From Halohasta litorea (lineage in GTDB: Archaea > Halobacteriota > Halobacteria > Halobacteriales > Haloferacaceae), in NCBI RefSeq assembly GCF_024494645.1, contig NZ_JANHDJ010000002.1:248001-312000 (forward strand): DNA of 64,000 nt. The letters run 5' to 3'. How positions within the stretch are numbered: position 1 is the stretch's first letter; every line of letters starts with the position of its first letter. The position numbers were made by a program, and so were the translations under genes. Below the pieces are notes generated by a model, which was given only the letters and a program-made list of their open reading frames with translations, did no database searches and was not told the DNA's origin. Shown here piece by piece: positions 24,263 through 32,833 of the stretch.

Positions 24263-25796
24263 CGTACTGCTCGCCCTGCTGGTGACGGTCCCGCTCGTCG
24301 CGGCGATCTTCCCGCTGCTGTTCGGACTCCGCTACGAGAACGCTGGCTGGCCCATCGCACTGGCTGGCTCGCTGGTAGTCACCGGACTGGCAGGCACGCT
24401 CGCGTGGGAGATTTTCACCGCCTCAACCGAGACCGGCCAGCGGCTCGTCCACGAAATGGCGGGCTACCCCGCACCGTACGGGATCGAACTCGTCGGCGAC
24501 GGGCTGTCGGCACTGATCGCACTGCTCATCAGTGTCGTCTCGGTTGCCGTCCTGATCTACAGTCGATCGACCGGACCGGGGAGTAACGCCTTTTATAGTG
24601 GCTTCCTGCTGCTCATGGGCGGGCTGCTCGGGATGACGCTCACCGGCGACCTGTTCAACCTCTTCGTCTTCCTCGAAATCGTCGGGCTGATCACCTACGC
24701 GCTGGTCGCCAGCGACGACAGCGGGATGGCCGCCTACGGCGCACTTAAATACCTCTTCCTCGGGACGGTCGGCGCTTCGCTCTACCTGATCGGGGTTGGC
24801 TACCTCTTGGTGCGCACTGGCTCGCTGAACATGCTGGACCTTCAGGCCCGGCTGGCCGACATCGGCTATACCGAGCCGCTCGTCCAGGCCGCCTTCGGCT
24901 TCATCCTGATCGGGCTCATGCTGAAGATCGCAGTCTTCCCGCTGCATACGTGGCAGCCGGATGCCTACACCTACGCGCCCGATACGGTGAGCGCCTACAT
25001 CTCGGCGCTCGTCTCGACGACCGCCGCCTACGCGCTGATCCGGATCTCGTTCGACGTGTTCACGGTCGACTTCTTCGCCGCGAATCAGCTGATCACCGAC
25101 GCGGTCGTCCTGGTCGCCTCGATCAGCATCGTCGTCGGCAGTCTGCTGGCGGCGATGCAGACCGAGATCAAGCGCGTCTTCGCCTACTCCTCGGTCGCCC
25201 AGTTCGGGATGATCGTCGTCGCCATCGGCCTCAACAGCCGAACAGCCCTTTTGGGTGCGGTGATCCACCTCGTCGGCCACGGCCTGATGAAGGCGACCCT
25301 GTTCATGGGCGCGGGAATCCTCTCGTCGGCCTACGGGGCCACGACGATCTCCGACTACGCCGGACTGGCGAAACGCTCGCCGATTACGAGCGGGGGGATT
25401 GCCGTGACCGGCCTCGCGCTGGTCGGCATCCCCCCGTCGATCGGCATCCTCGGCAAGTGGTATATCGCTCTCGGGGCAGTCGAATCAGGCTCCTGGAGCG
25501 TCGCCATCATCATCTTCATCAGTACGCTGCTGACGCTGACCTACGTGGCTCGGATCATCGAGACGCTCTACTTCAACCCGCCGGAGGCCACCCACGAGGA
25601 GACTGCCGCCAGCGAGTCGGTCGAGCATGTCGCCGTGGGTGACGAGGCGGTCGCCGACGGCGGCCTCGAAACCCGGGTCGCCACAGAGCGGATCGTCGTC
25701 GTCGCCGTGCTGGCGGTCTCGACGGTCGCGTTGTTCGCTTCGGTCGACCTATTCACGGAGCTGCTTGACCCCGTCTTCGGGAGGTTCTTCCAATGA
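24255..25796 (+). CDS. mnhD: Mrp/Mnh antiporter subunit D (first of three)
   Basis: This 513-aa protein has about 14 helices and the proton-conducting NuoL/M/N-type core. The conserved segments include LFNLFVFLEIVGLITYAL and KIAVFPLHTWQPDAYTYAP, with charged residues in mid-membrane helices (GHGLMKATLFMGAG). It should carry one proton channel of the antiporter. An acidic loop lies near the C-terminus. It overlaps the next gene by ATGA. Confidence 0.9.
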   Translation: MSDVLLALLVTVPLVAAIFPLLFGLRYENAGWPIALAGSLVVTGLAGTLAWEIFTASTETGQRLVHEMAGYPAPYGIELVGDGLSALIALLISVVSVAVLIYSRSTGPGSNAFYSGFLLLMGGLLGMTLTGDLFNLFVFLEIVGLITYALVASDDSGMAAYGALKYLFLGTVGASLYLIGVGYLLVRTGSLNMLDLQARLADIGYTEPLVQAAFGFILIGLMLKIAVFPLHTWQPDAYTYAPDTVSAYISALVSTTAAYALIRISFDVFTVDFFAANQLITDAVVLVASISIVVGSLLAAMQTEIKRVFAYSSVAQFGMIVVAIGLNSRTALLGAVIHLVGHGLMKATLFMGAGILSSAYGATTISDYAGLAKRSPITSGGIAVTGLALVGIPPSIGILGKWYIALGAVESGSWSVAIIIFISTLLTLTYVARIIETLYFNPPEATHEETAASESVEHVAVGDEAVADGGLETRVATERIVVVAVLAVSTVALFASVDLFTELLDPVFGRFFQ

Positions 25797-27556
25797 TTGA
25801 GCCAACGATTCGCCCACTGGCCGCCGTCGCCGTATCGTTCGTCGCCGCCGCGTTCATCCTCGCGTCGGGCCGCAGACCGAACCTCCGGGAGGCCTGGACC
25901 GTCCTCGCCTCCGTCTCGATGTTCGGCATCGTCGCCAGCATGGTGCCGGGCGTGCTCGCCGGTGAGGTGTATGTCACCAATCTGGGAACGGTGCTGCCGG
26001 GCGTCGACTTCGTCTTGCGGGCCGATCCCCTCGGTGTGCTGTTTGCCTCGCTGGCAAGCCTGCTGTGGATCGTCACTAGTTTTTATAGTATCGGCTATAT
26101 GCGCGGGCTGGACGAACACAACCAGACGCGGTATTTCGCCTCCTTCGCCGTCTCGGTCGCCTCGGCGGTCGGGATCGCCTTCGCCGGGAACCTGCTGACG
26201 ATCTTCGTCTTTTACGAAGTCCTCTCGGTGGCGACCTACCCGCTTGTCGCCCACGACGAGACGCCCGAGGCACGCGCTGCCGGACGCAAGTACCTCGCCT
26301 ACACCTTCTTCGGTGGCGGCGTGTTGGTGCTGGCGGGCACCGTGCTGGTCTACTGGCTCACGAGTCTGGCACCCGGAGCCGAGAGTGCGACCGTCGACTT
26401 CACACCCGGCGGTATTTCGGCGCTCGCCAACGCCGATCCGACCGCCGCCTCGGTGGCGTTCATCGTCTTGGCACTCGGCTTCGGCGTGAAGGCTGGACTG
26501 ATGCCGTTCCACCAGTGGCTGCCGAGCGCGATGGTCGCACCGACGCCCGTTTCCGGGCTGCTTCACGCGGTCGCGGTCGTCAAAAGCGGCGTCTTCGGCA
26601 TTGCGCGGGTGGTCCTGGACGTGTTCGGTCCCGAGACGCTGGCCGATCTCGGCCCGGCATCGTTCGGCGACCTCGGCATCGCGCTCCCGGTTGCGATCAT
26701 CGCCTCGATCACCCTGACGGTCGCGAGCATTATCGCGCTTCGAAAGGATCACCTCAAACGCAGGTTGGCCTACTCGACGATCAGCCAGCTGTCGTATATC
26801 GTCCTCGGACTCGCACTCCTGGAGGGCGATGCGCTGATCGGCGGGCTGCTCCACATCCCCGCTCACGCCTTTATGAAACTCACCCTGTTCCTCTGTGCGG
26901 GGATCATCCACGTCGAGACCCACACCGATAACATCAGCGAGATGGCAGGCATTGGGAGACGGATGCCGCTGACGATGACCGCCTTTGGGATCGCTGCCGC
27001 CGGGATGGCTGGCATCCCGCTGGTCGCAGGCTTCGTCAGCAAGTGGTACATCGTCATCGGCGCGCTCGATGGGGGCAATGCCGTCTTCGCCGGCGTGTTG
27101 TTGGTCTCCGGCGTGCTCAACATCGCCTACTTCTGGCCCATCGTCTACCAGGCCTTTTTCGAGACGCCCGACGACCACGACACGAAACCGCTCCTCGAAG
27201 GCCCATTCGGCGGCCGGGATGCGATTCGAGCCGACGGCAGCGGTCGTACTGACGATCACGGGACTGTCGACATCGACGCGAGCGTCGACCCGGATGCCAA
27301 CCACGAAGGGGGCGTCCACCACGCTCACGACGACACCGATGAGCACCACGACGACCATCACGGCCACCATGGCGGGCCGCCAGCGGGCGGCTGGCCCAAG
27401 CGTAACTGGCGCGGCGGCGAAAGCACGTGGTTCATGCTCGGGCCGATCCTGACGGCCGCGGCGCTGTCGCTGCTGTTGGGAATCATCCCGCATACGATCG
27501 TCTTTATGCGGATCGTCGAGACGATCGTCGGTAATCTGCCGGGGGTGGTCGTCTGA
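25793..27556 (+). CDS. mnhD: Proton-conducting membrane subunit (second D-type) with His-rich loop
   Basis: The 587-aa protein has the same NuoL/M/N fold, with FVFYEVLSVATYPLVAHDE and GVKAGLMPFHQWLP. Between the penultimate and last helices is a roughly 80-residue polar insertion that is very rich in histidine and aspartate (27310-27380, including HEGGVHHAHDD). It could bind metal ions or act as a pH-sensitive loop. The start overlaps the previous stop by ATGA. Confidence 0.88.
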   Translation: MIEPTIRPLAAVAVSFVAAAFILASGRRPNLREAWTVLASVSMFGIVASMVPGVLAGEVYVTNLGTVLPGVDFVLRADPLGVLFASLASLLWIVTSFYSIGYMRGLDEHNQTRYFASFAVSVASAVGIAFAGNLLTIFVFYEVLSVATYPLVAHDETPEARAAGRKYLAYTFFGGGVLVLAGTVLVYWLTSLAPGAESATVDFTPGGISALANADPTAASVAFIVLALGFGVKAGLMPFHQWLPSAMVAPTPVSGLLHAVAVVKSGVFGIARVVLDVFGPETLADLGPASFGDLGIALPVAIIASITLTVASIIALRKDHLKRRLAYSTISQLSYIVLGLALLEGDALIGGLLHIPAHAFMKLTLFLCAGIIHVETHTDNISEMAGIGRRMPLTMTAFGIAAAGMAGIPLVAGFVSKWYIVIGALDGGNAVFAGVLLVSGVLNIAYFWPIVYQAFFETPDDHDTKPLLEGPFGGRDAIRADGSGRTDDHGTVDIDASVDPDANHEGGVHHAHDDTDEHHDDHHGHHGGPPAGGWPKRNWRGGESTWFMLGPILTAAALSLLLGIIPHTIVFMRIVETIVGNLPGVVV

Positions 27557-29397
27557 TGACGACCGCGCCAGCGGGCGCACTCACGATGGTGCCGCCGGGG
27601 GTCGTCCTCCTGGCGGTCGCCATCCTTGTCGCGCTCTTACCGCGGCGGGCGGGTCACGCCCTCGGTGTCGGCGCGTCGTCGGTGACACTCGCGTGGATGT
27701 GGGTGGTTCCGTCGGGAGCCCATCTGGGGACGGAGTTCCTCGGGTTCGGGGCCGTGCTGTTCAACGTCGACGAGTTCTCCCGACTCATGGGGATCATCTT
27801 CGCGATCACCGGCGTAGTCGCGGTCCTCTACTCGTATGCGAGCGAGGCCGAAAGCGTCCAGACCGGCTTCGCGCTCTCGTATGTCGCCACGAGCTTCGGG
27901 GCCGTCTTCGCTGGCGACTGGCTGACGCTGCTGTTTTTCTGGGAGCTGATGGCGGTCACCAGCACGCTGTTAGTCTGGCACTACCGCGGGAAGGCAGTCC
28001 GGGCGGGCTACCGCTATGCGATCTTCCACGGGATCGGCGGCACGCTGCTGATGGCTGCGATCCTCCAGACCTACGTTGTCAAGGGGACGTTCCTGTTTGC
28101 CTCGGTGCCCGGCGGCCCGGAGCTGGCCGGGATCGCACCGGGGCTTCCCGCCGCGCTTGCGGCGGTCGGGATCGGCGTTAATGTCGGCTTTATTGGCCTG
28201 CACACGTGGTTACCGGATACCTACCCACGGCCGCATATCGCCGCCAGCGTCTTCCTCTGTGTGTTCACGACGAAGACCGGCGTCTACGGGATGTATCGGG
28301 CGTTCCCGGATGGCCACATCGCACTCGCCTACATGGGCGGCGGGATGGCCGTCTTCGGCGCGACCTACGCACTGTTCCAGAACGATATGCGCCGCCTCCT
28401 GTCGTACCACATCCAGTCGCAGGTCGGCTACATGATCGCCGGCGTCGGCATCGGGTCGGCGCTCTCGCAGGCTGGGGCCTTCGCCCACGTCTTCAACCAC
28501 ATCCTCTACAAGGGGCTGCTGTTCATGACTGCGGGCGTCGTGATCTACCGCACCGGCGAGGAGAGTCTGAAAAAGCTCGGCGGGTTGGCCCGCAAGATGC
28601 CGATTACAGCAGGGGCGTTCACGATCGCCGCGCTGTCGATCGCTGGCTTCCCCGGCTTCAACGGCTTCGTCAGTAAGGGGATCATCATCTCCGGGAGTCA
28701 CTACACGTTCGGGGCGGGACCGCTGCCCATCGGCGAGTTCCACACGCTCGAATGGTTGCTGCTGCTCGGTGGAATCGGGACGTTCATGTCCTTCATCAAG
28801 TTCGGCTACTACGCCTTCTTCCACGGCGCGTACGATGGCGACGTCCAGGACGCCAACCGCGGCCAGAGCGTCGCCATGATCGCGGTCGCAGCGCTCTGTG
28901 TCTTCTACGGTGTTGTCGTACCGACGTCGCCACTCGCGTCGGTGGTCCCCAGTGATCTCGGACTGTTCAGCATTCTCCCGTTCGATGTAACCAGCGACAC
29001 GGTCGTCTCCCACGTCTACGAAACCTACACCGTCGACCACCTCGTTGAGGGTGTCGTCCTCGGCGTCCTCGGGCTGATCGGCTTCGCGCTCACGAAAAAG
29101 CCGCTATCGAAACTGGGCCGCGTCCCGGATGTCGATGCGATCTACAACCGCGCCATGTTCTACGGTGGCCGCGGGCTCGTCGTCGGTGTCACCGAACTCT
29201 GGGCGGGCGTCGACCGCGCGGTCATGCGAACCGTTGGGACGGCCAAACAGGTCGGCACCGATCCACAGTCGGCCGTCCAGCGGCTCGGCTTCGGGAGTGC
29301 CGACCAGCCCGTCCAGCTCCGGTCGGGAATCGGGCGGAGCGCCTTCGTGCTGGTCGCGCTCGTGAGTCTCGCGCTGGTCGTGCTGCTGGTGGCCTGA
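27556..29397 (+). CDS. mnhD: Proton-conducting membrane subunit (third D-type)
   Basis: The 613-aa protein is again a NuoL/M/N-type antiporter subunit, with LLFFWELMAVTSTLLVWHY and GLHTWLPDTYPRPHI. It has a longer C-terminal region with a final hydrophobic helix. It shares one base with the stop of the previous gene (TGATG) and ends the operon. A T6 run follows 10 nt after the stop. Three D-type subunits in one Mrp cluster replace the single MrpA plus MrpD of bacteria. Confidence 0.88.
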   Translation: MTTAPAGALTMVPPGVVLLAVAILVALLPRRAGHALGVGASSVTLAWMWVVPSGAHLGTEFLGFGAVLFNVDEFSRLMGIIFAITGVVAVLYSYASEAESVQTGFALSYVATSFGAVFAGDWLTLLFFWELMAVTSTLLVWHYRGKAVRAGYRYAIFHGIGGTLLMAAILQTYVVKGTFLFASVPGGPELAGIAPGLPAALAAVGIGVNVGFIGLHTWLPDTYPRPHIAASVFLCVFTTKTGVYGMYRAFPDGHIALAYMGGGMAVFGATYALFQNDMRRLLSYHIQSQVGYMIAGVGIGSALSQAGAFAHVFNHILYKGLLFMTAGVVIYRTGEESLKKLGGLARKMPITAGAFTIAALSIAGFPGFNGFVSKGIIISGSHYTFGAGPLPIGEFHTLEWLLLLGGIGTFMSFIKFGYYAFFHGAYDGDVQDANRGQSVAMIAVAALCVFYGVVVPTSPLASVVPSDLGLFSILPFDVTSDTVVSHVYETYTVDHLVEGVVLGVLGLIGFALTKKPLSKLGRVPDVDAIYNRAMFYGGRGLVVGVTELWAGVDRAVMRTVGTAKQVGTDPQSAVQRLGFGSADQPVQLRSGIGRSAFVLVALVSLALVVLLVA

Positions 29398-29407
29398 TTC
29401 GGCTCCG

Positions 29408-29413
29408 TTTTTT
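29408..29413 (+). terminator. T-run after the Mrp operon
   Basis: Six T residues follow the last stop codon by 10 nt, in the position of an archaeal oligo-T terminator. No stem-loop precedes it, which is usual in archaea. Confidence 0.4.
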
Positions 29414-29416
29414 GAT

Positions 29417-29923
29417 TTATAATTGACTGCCGGAGGGGTCGGGAACGTCCTCCGAGAGGAACGTCCGGTGTCCGGCGAGACGGTCGTAGACGGTCCCGAG
29501 AACCGAGCCGTAGACTAGATAGGCACCGAGCGTGAGCAGAACGATCGGCACTGTTCCTGCGAACGTTTCGCGTCCGAGCCCGATCTCCAGGAAGACCGTC
29601 AGCGCGTACCCCGCCCACAGAACCAGTCCGAACACCACACCGTGAGTGAGTCCCGACTCGCCGGGGAGCCCCCAGGTGAAGCCGCCGAACAGCAACGGCC
29701 AGGCGAAGACGAACAGGAGACTGAACCAGAAGTAGGTCAACGCGGCGGCCGCAGGACTGCCGACCGTACAGTAGGGCTCCCCACCGACCGCACAGAGACT
29801 GGTAAACGTCGCAAACACGAACAGGGAGGTTTCGCTGAGCACGATATCCGCGACCAATAAAAACACGGTTAGTACGGCAGTCGCGACAACGCCACCACCG
29901 ATGCTGCTTTTGACGGGGTCCAT
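29417..29923 (-). CDS. Small multi-helix membrane protein, 168 aa
   Basis: The protein has about five helices. The first begins GGGVVATAVLTVFLL, and a central region has AALTYFWFSLLFVFAWPLLFGG across two helices. It resembles the haloarchaeal DUF6789-type membrane proteins in size and layout. Two cysteines (in SLCAVGGEPYC) lie in the loop after the second helix. The ATG at 29923 was chosen because the upstream frame is arginine-rich and not protein-like. Confidence 0.7.
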   Translation of the reverse strand: MDPVKSSIGGGVVATAVLTVFLLVADIVLSETSLFVFATFTSLCAVGGEPYCTVGSPAAAALTYFWFSLLFVFAWPLLFGGFTWGLPGESGLTHGVVFGLVLWAGYALTVFLEIGLGRETFAGTVPIVLLTLGAYLVYGSVLGTVYDRLAGHRTFLSEDVPDPSGSQL

Positions 29924-30051
29924 GCGTTCGTCCAACGCCCCGAGCGATCTTAAATCGAATTTCGCAACGAAATCCGGTTTTAGTTGCCTATTCGTACTCC
30001 GAACAGGTGGACGGACAACTCGATAGCGAGCCGTGACCGATTCGATGGGCG

Positions 30052-30408
30052 CTATCGGTCCTGCCGTAACCGTTCCAACCGCGTCTCGAACTCCTCCTCG
30101 GAGAGGTCGCCACGAGCGTAGGCCGCCCGCAGTTCCTCGATGGCCGGGTCCGAAGGGTCGCTTTCGGAGCCACCCAGCACGCGGTACAGTAGATAGCCCA
30201 GCCCGCCGAAAACGGCCAGCATGACGAGCCACGGCAGCAGCCACATCCAGGCCGACCCGGTGCCGCCGACCATCCCGCCGTTCCACATCGGGCTCCCACC
30301 CCACATTCCCATCGTCGGTGCCATCACCAGCATCATGACCAGCGGCAGGAGAACCACCGCAATGATGGCGATCAACACGGTTTTGAGGAGGGTATCAGTT
30401 GTAGCCAT
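30052..30408 (-). CDS. Membrane protein with C-terminal SHOCT domain
   Basis: The 118-aa protein has two helices (about residues 7-28 and 52-75) separated by a Met/Gly/Trp-rich stretch, then a SHOCT domain near the end (EELRAAYARGDLSEEEFETR). SHOCT domains often mediate oligomerisation of small membrane proteins. The ATG at 30408 is preferred over a GTG two codons upstream. No partner is evident. Confidence 0.75.
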   Translation of the reverse strand: MATTDTLLKTVLIAIIAVVLLPLVMMLVMAPTMGMWGGSPMWNGGMVGGTGSAWMWLLPWLVMLAVFGGLGYLLYRVLGGSESDPSDPAIEELRAAYARGDLSEEEFETRLERLRQDR

Positions 30409-30529
30409 AGCCACGCTGTTCGACTGGAAGCGGCATAGTTCTACTCACTGGTCGACCGACTCTAACGGTCGCTCTCGCGTGTACTCCGCGGACGACTATT
30501 TAAAAGAGGAATGTGGCTTGCGTGGCGGC

Positions 30530-31114
30530 TTAGACGAGCAGCTGGATGTCGGCTTCGACCATCTCCTGGAACGCCGAGGCCGCGCCGACGCCGGTGGTGA
30601 CGCCGTCGTAGAAATCGTCCTCGTCGTAACCCAGCAGATCGATCGTCATCTGGCAGGCCTGGAGGTCGACGCCGCTTTCGAGCGAGACGTCGATCAGCTC
30701 CTCGATCGAGGCGACCTCGTTGTCGGCGATCTTGTTGCGCATCATCCGCGTGGTCACGCGGTCCATTCCCGGCAGGGCGGCGATGGCGTTCGGCACCGGC
30801 ATGTTCGGGTTGCCAACCGAGCTGAGCTGGAGGTTCTTCGAGTTGTCTTCGTGGAGGATTTCGAGTCCCCAGAACGTGTGGAACACCGTCACGTCGTAGC
30901 CGAAGGCGGCGGCCGTCGACGCGAGGATCAGCGGCGGGTAGGCCATATCCAGCGTGCCCTTGGTGGCGATGATCACCATCTTCTTGGGGCCGTTTTCGAC
31001 ATCGCTGCGCAGGTCGGCGAGCTCGGTTTCGAGCGCCTCGACCTGGGCCTGTAGTTCGGCCAGCTCCTCGGGCGAGCGGTCGGCGTCCGATCCGGCGGTG
31101 GCGTCCGTGCTCAT
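30530..31114 (-). CDS. DsrE2-like sulfur-transfer membrane-associated protein
   Basis: This 194-aa protein belongs to the DsrE/DsrF/DrsH-like group. An N-terminal predicted coiled-coil (about 14-40, ELAELQAQVEALETEL) is followed by the DsrE fold. The segment VDLQACQMTIDLLG carries the single cysteine expected to hold a persulfide. DsrE2-type proteins act as sulfur donors to or acceptors from TusA, which is the next gene upstream (stop 31116, one base before this ATG at 31114). The pair is one transcription unit. Confidence 0.88.
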   Translation of the reverse strand: MSTDATAGSDADRSPEELAELQAQVEALETELADLRSDVENGPKKMVIIATKGTLDMAYPPLILASTAAAFGYDVTVFHTFWGLEILHEDNSKNLQLSSVGNPNMPVPNAIAALPGMDRVTTRMMRNKIADNEVASIEELIDVSLESGVDLQACQMTIDLLGYDEDDFYDGVTTGVGAASAFQEMVEADIQLLV

Positions 31115-31115
31115 T

Positions 31116-31370
31116 TCATTCGACCTTTTTGATGTAGTGTTTGTAGACCGCCTCGCCGCCCTCCTCCGTTTCCTGCTGATCGAGGAGCTCGGCGTCGGCT
31201 GTCGATTCGGCCCACCCCTTGATGTCGCTGAGGCTGCCGGAATCGGTGGCGACGACTTCGAGCGTCTCGCCTGCAGGCACGTCGTCGAAGGCACCTTTGG
31301 TTTTGATGACCGGCATCGGGCAGTTCTGTCCTTTCACGTCGACCGTCTTGGCTGCTGTTTCGGTACTCAT
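31116..31370 (-). CDS. tusA: TusA-family sulfur carrier
   Basis: The 84-residue protein contains the TusA/SirA active motif CPMP (in KGQNCPMPVIKTK), whose cysteine carries sulfane sulfur. It is immediately upstream of the DsrE2-like gene and is probably co-transcribed with it. A TATTGTATA box overlaps the TATA position (31398-31406, minus strand), which suggests control by a regulator shared across this region. Confidence 0.92.
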   Translation of the reverse strand: MSTETAAKTVDVKGQNCPMPVIKTKGAFDDVPAGETLEVVATDSGSLSDIKGWAESTADAELLDQQETEEGGEAVYKHYIKKVE

Positions 31371-31397
31371 TGGTGGATGTCCCTGTATTGGGGCTGG

Positions 31398-31406
31398 TAT
31401 ACAATA
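31398..31406 (-). promoter_or_regulatory. Candidate sulfur-regulon operator site 1 (tusA-dsrE2)
   Basis: The minus strand reads TATTGTATA, 28-36 nt upstream of the tusA ATG, so it overlaps the expected TATA box. It matches the TATTGTRYR motif found in ten places of this island. Confidence 0.55.
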
Positions 31407-31434
31407 TTGGCTCGACTAATATAAGTGTGTTCAT

Positions 31435-31446
31435 TATTGTGCAATA
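31435..31446 (+). promoter_or_regulatory. Candidate sulfur-regulon operator site 2 (palindromic)
   Basis: TATTGTGCAATA has perfect inverted arms TATTG and CAATA around a TG centre. It lies in the divergent region between tusA and the rhodanese-dioxygenase gene. It is the most complete palindrome of the motif family. Confidence 0.6.
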
Positions 31447-31470
31447 GGCACATGACCAGATCGAGATTCT

Positions 31471-31488
31471 ATCGCGCAATTACGCGAT
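31471..31488. repeat. Inverted repeat ATCGCG-N6-CGCGAT
   Basis: A perfect 6-bp inverted repeat with a 6-nt spacer lies in the centre of the divergent tusA/rhodanese-dioxygenase promoter region. It differs from the TATTGTRYR motif and could be a site for a second regulator. Confidence 0.4.
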
Positions 31489-31531
31489 ACTACATTTGTT
31501 GATCTCTGTGTGGCGTTTTCCCGCACCACTG

Positions 31532-31540
31532 TATTGTGCA
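31532..31540 (+). promoter_or_regulatory. Candidate sulfur-regulon operator site 3
   Basis: TATTGTGCA lies 58-66 nt upstream of the ATG at 31598, in front of the rhodanese-persulfide dioxygenase operon. It fits the shared motif. Confidence 0.5.
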
Positions 31541-31597
31541 TTTTTAGAATTACTATGCAAACTCTTAAGTCGAGCAAGCCGGTATGTGAGAGTGAAC

Positions 31598-32800
31598 ATG
31601 GACGCAGATGCAATGGATTTCCCGACGCCGGAGTCGGACGTCGACTCGATCGCTCCCGAATCGCTCAAAGCCCAAATCGACAACGGCGAGTCGGTGACGA
31701 TCCTGGACGCCCGGATGGCCAGCGACTACGAGGCATGGCGCGTCGACGGCGAGACCGTCGAGAGCATCAACATCCCGTATTTCGAGTTCCTCGACGAGGA
31801 GATCGACGACGATGTCCTCGCCCAAATCCCCGACAACGAACACGTCACCGTCCTCTGTGCGAAAGGCGGCGCAAGCGAGTACGTCGCGGGCGCACTCGCC
31901 GACCGTGGCTACAGTGTCGACCACCTCGAAGCGGGAATGAACGGCTGGGCCTCCATTTACGAAGCCCACGAGGTCACAGAGTACGACGGAGCAGGCACGC
32001 TCATCCAGTATCAGCGGCCCTCCTCGGGCTGTCTCGGCTACATGGTCTATGACGAGGACGAAGCGGCAATCATCGACCCACTCCGCGCGTTCACGGATCG
32101 CTATCTCGACGACGCCGACGAGCTGGGCGTCGATCTCAAATATGCCTTCGACACCCACATCCACGCCGATCACATCAGCGGCCTCCGCGAGCTGGCCGCC
32201 GAGGGAGTCGAGGGCTTGATTCCCGAGGCTGCGGTCGACCGCGGGGTCACCTACGCCGACGAGATGACGCTGACCAACGATGGCGATACCTTCGCCGTCG
32301 GCGAGGCCACCGTCGAGACAGTCTTCACCCCGGGCCACACCACGGGCATGACTTCCTACCTCGTGGGCGACTCGCTACTCGCGACGGGCGACGGCCTCTT
32401 CATCGAGAGCGTCGCCCGCCCCGATCTCGAAGAAGGCGACGAGGGCGCGCCCGAGGCCGCCCGCCTGCTGTACGACTCGCTGCAGTATCGCGTCCTCGAA
32501 CACGACGACGAGACGCTGATTGGCGGCGCACACTTCAGCGATGCCGCCGAGCCAGCCGCCGACGGCACCTACACCGCGCCGCTGGGCGATCTCATAGAGC
32601 GGATGGACGCGCTGACGATGGACGAGGCCGAGTTCGTCGAGACCGTGCTGGCGGATATGCCGCCGCGTCCGGCCAACTACGTCGACATCATCGAGACGAA
32701 TTTGGGTCTCCAGGACCCCGACGACGAGGAGGCCTTTACCCTCGAACTTGGGCCGAACAACTGCGCGGCCAGCCAAAACGCACTCACGAGTGACGACTAA
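31598..32800 (+). CDS. Rhodanese-persulfide dioxygenase fusion (ETHE1-like)
   Basis: Residues 1-125 form a rhodanese domain with the active loop CAKGGAS. Residues from about 130 to 385 form a metallo-beta-lactamase fold of the persulfide dioxygenase type, with HIHADH (metal ligands), PGHTTG, the SVARPD segment and a C-terminal GPNNCA. Together they should oxidise persulfides to sulfite and interconvert thiosulfate. In the bacterial CstB and PRF fusions, as I recall, the rhodanese part is C-terminal; here it is N-terminal. The ATG at 31598 was chosen because the upstream frame overlaps promoter sequence. It leads an operon with 32834 and 33343. Confidence 0.9.
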   Translation: MDADAMDFPTPESDVDSIAPESLKAQIDNGESVTILDARMASDYEAWRVDGETVESINIPYFEFLDEEIDDDVLAQIPDNEHVTVLCAKGGASEYVAGALADRGYSVDHLEAGMNGWASIYEAHEVTEYDGAGTLIQYQRPSSGCLGYMVYDEDEAAIIDPLRAFTDRYLDDADELGVDLKYAFDTHIHADHISGLRELAAEGVEGLIPEAAVDRGVTYADEMTLTNDGDTFAVGEATVETVFTPGHTTGMTSYLVGDSLLATGDGLFIESVARPDLEEGDEGAPEAARLLYDSLQYRVLEHDDETLIGGAHFSDAAEPAADGTYTAPLGDLIERMDALTMDEAEFVETVLADMPPRPANYVDIIETNLGLQDPDDEEAFTLELGPNNCAASQNALTSDD

Positions 32801-32833
32801 CGACGCTGACTACACTGACAGGATTCACAACCA

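Noticed and set aside
27310-27380. Repeat-like His/Asp codons in the second D-type subunit
   Set aside because: It is an in-frame low-complexity loop, not a DNA repeat or CRISPR element.
25568-27580. Long open frame on the minus strand across the second D-type Mrp subunit
   Set aside because: It is rich in Arg, Asp and Gln with no hydrophobic core, as expected from the antisense frame of a GC-rich gene. The plus-strand membrane protein is clearly the real one.
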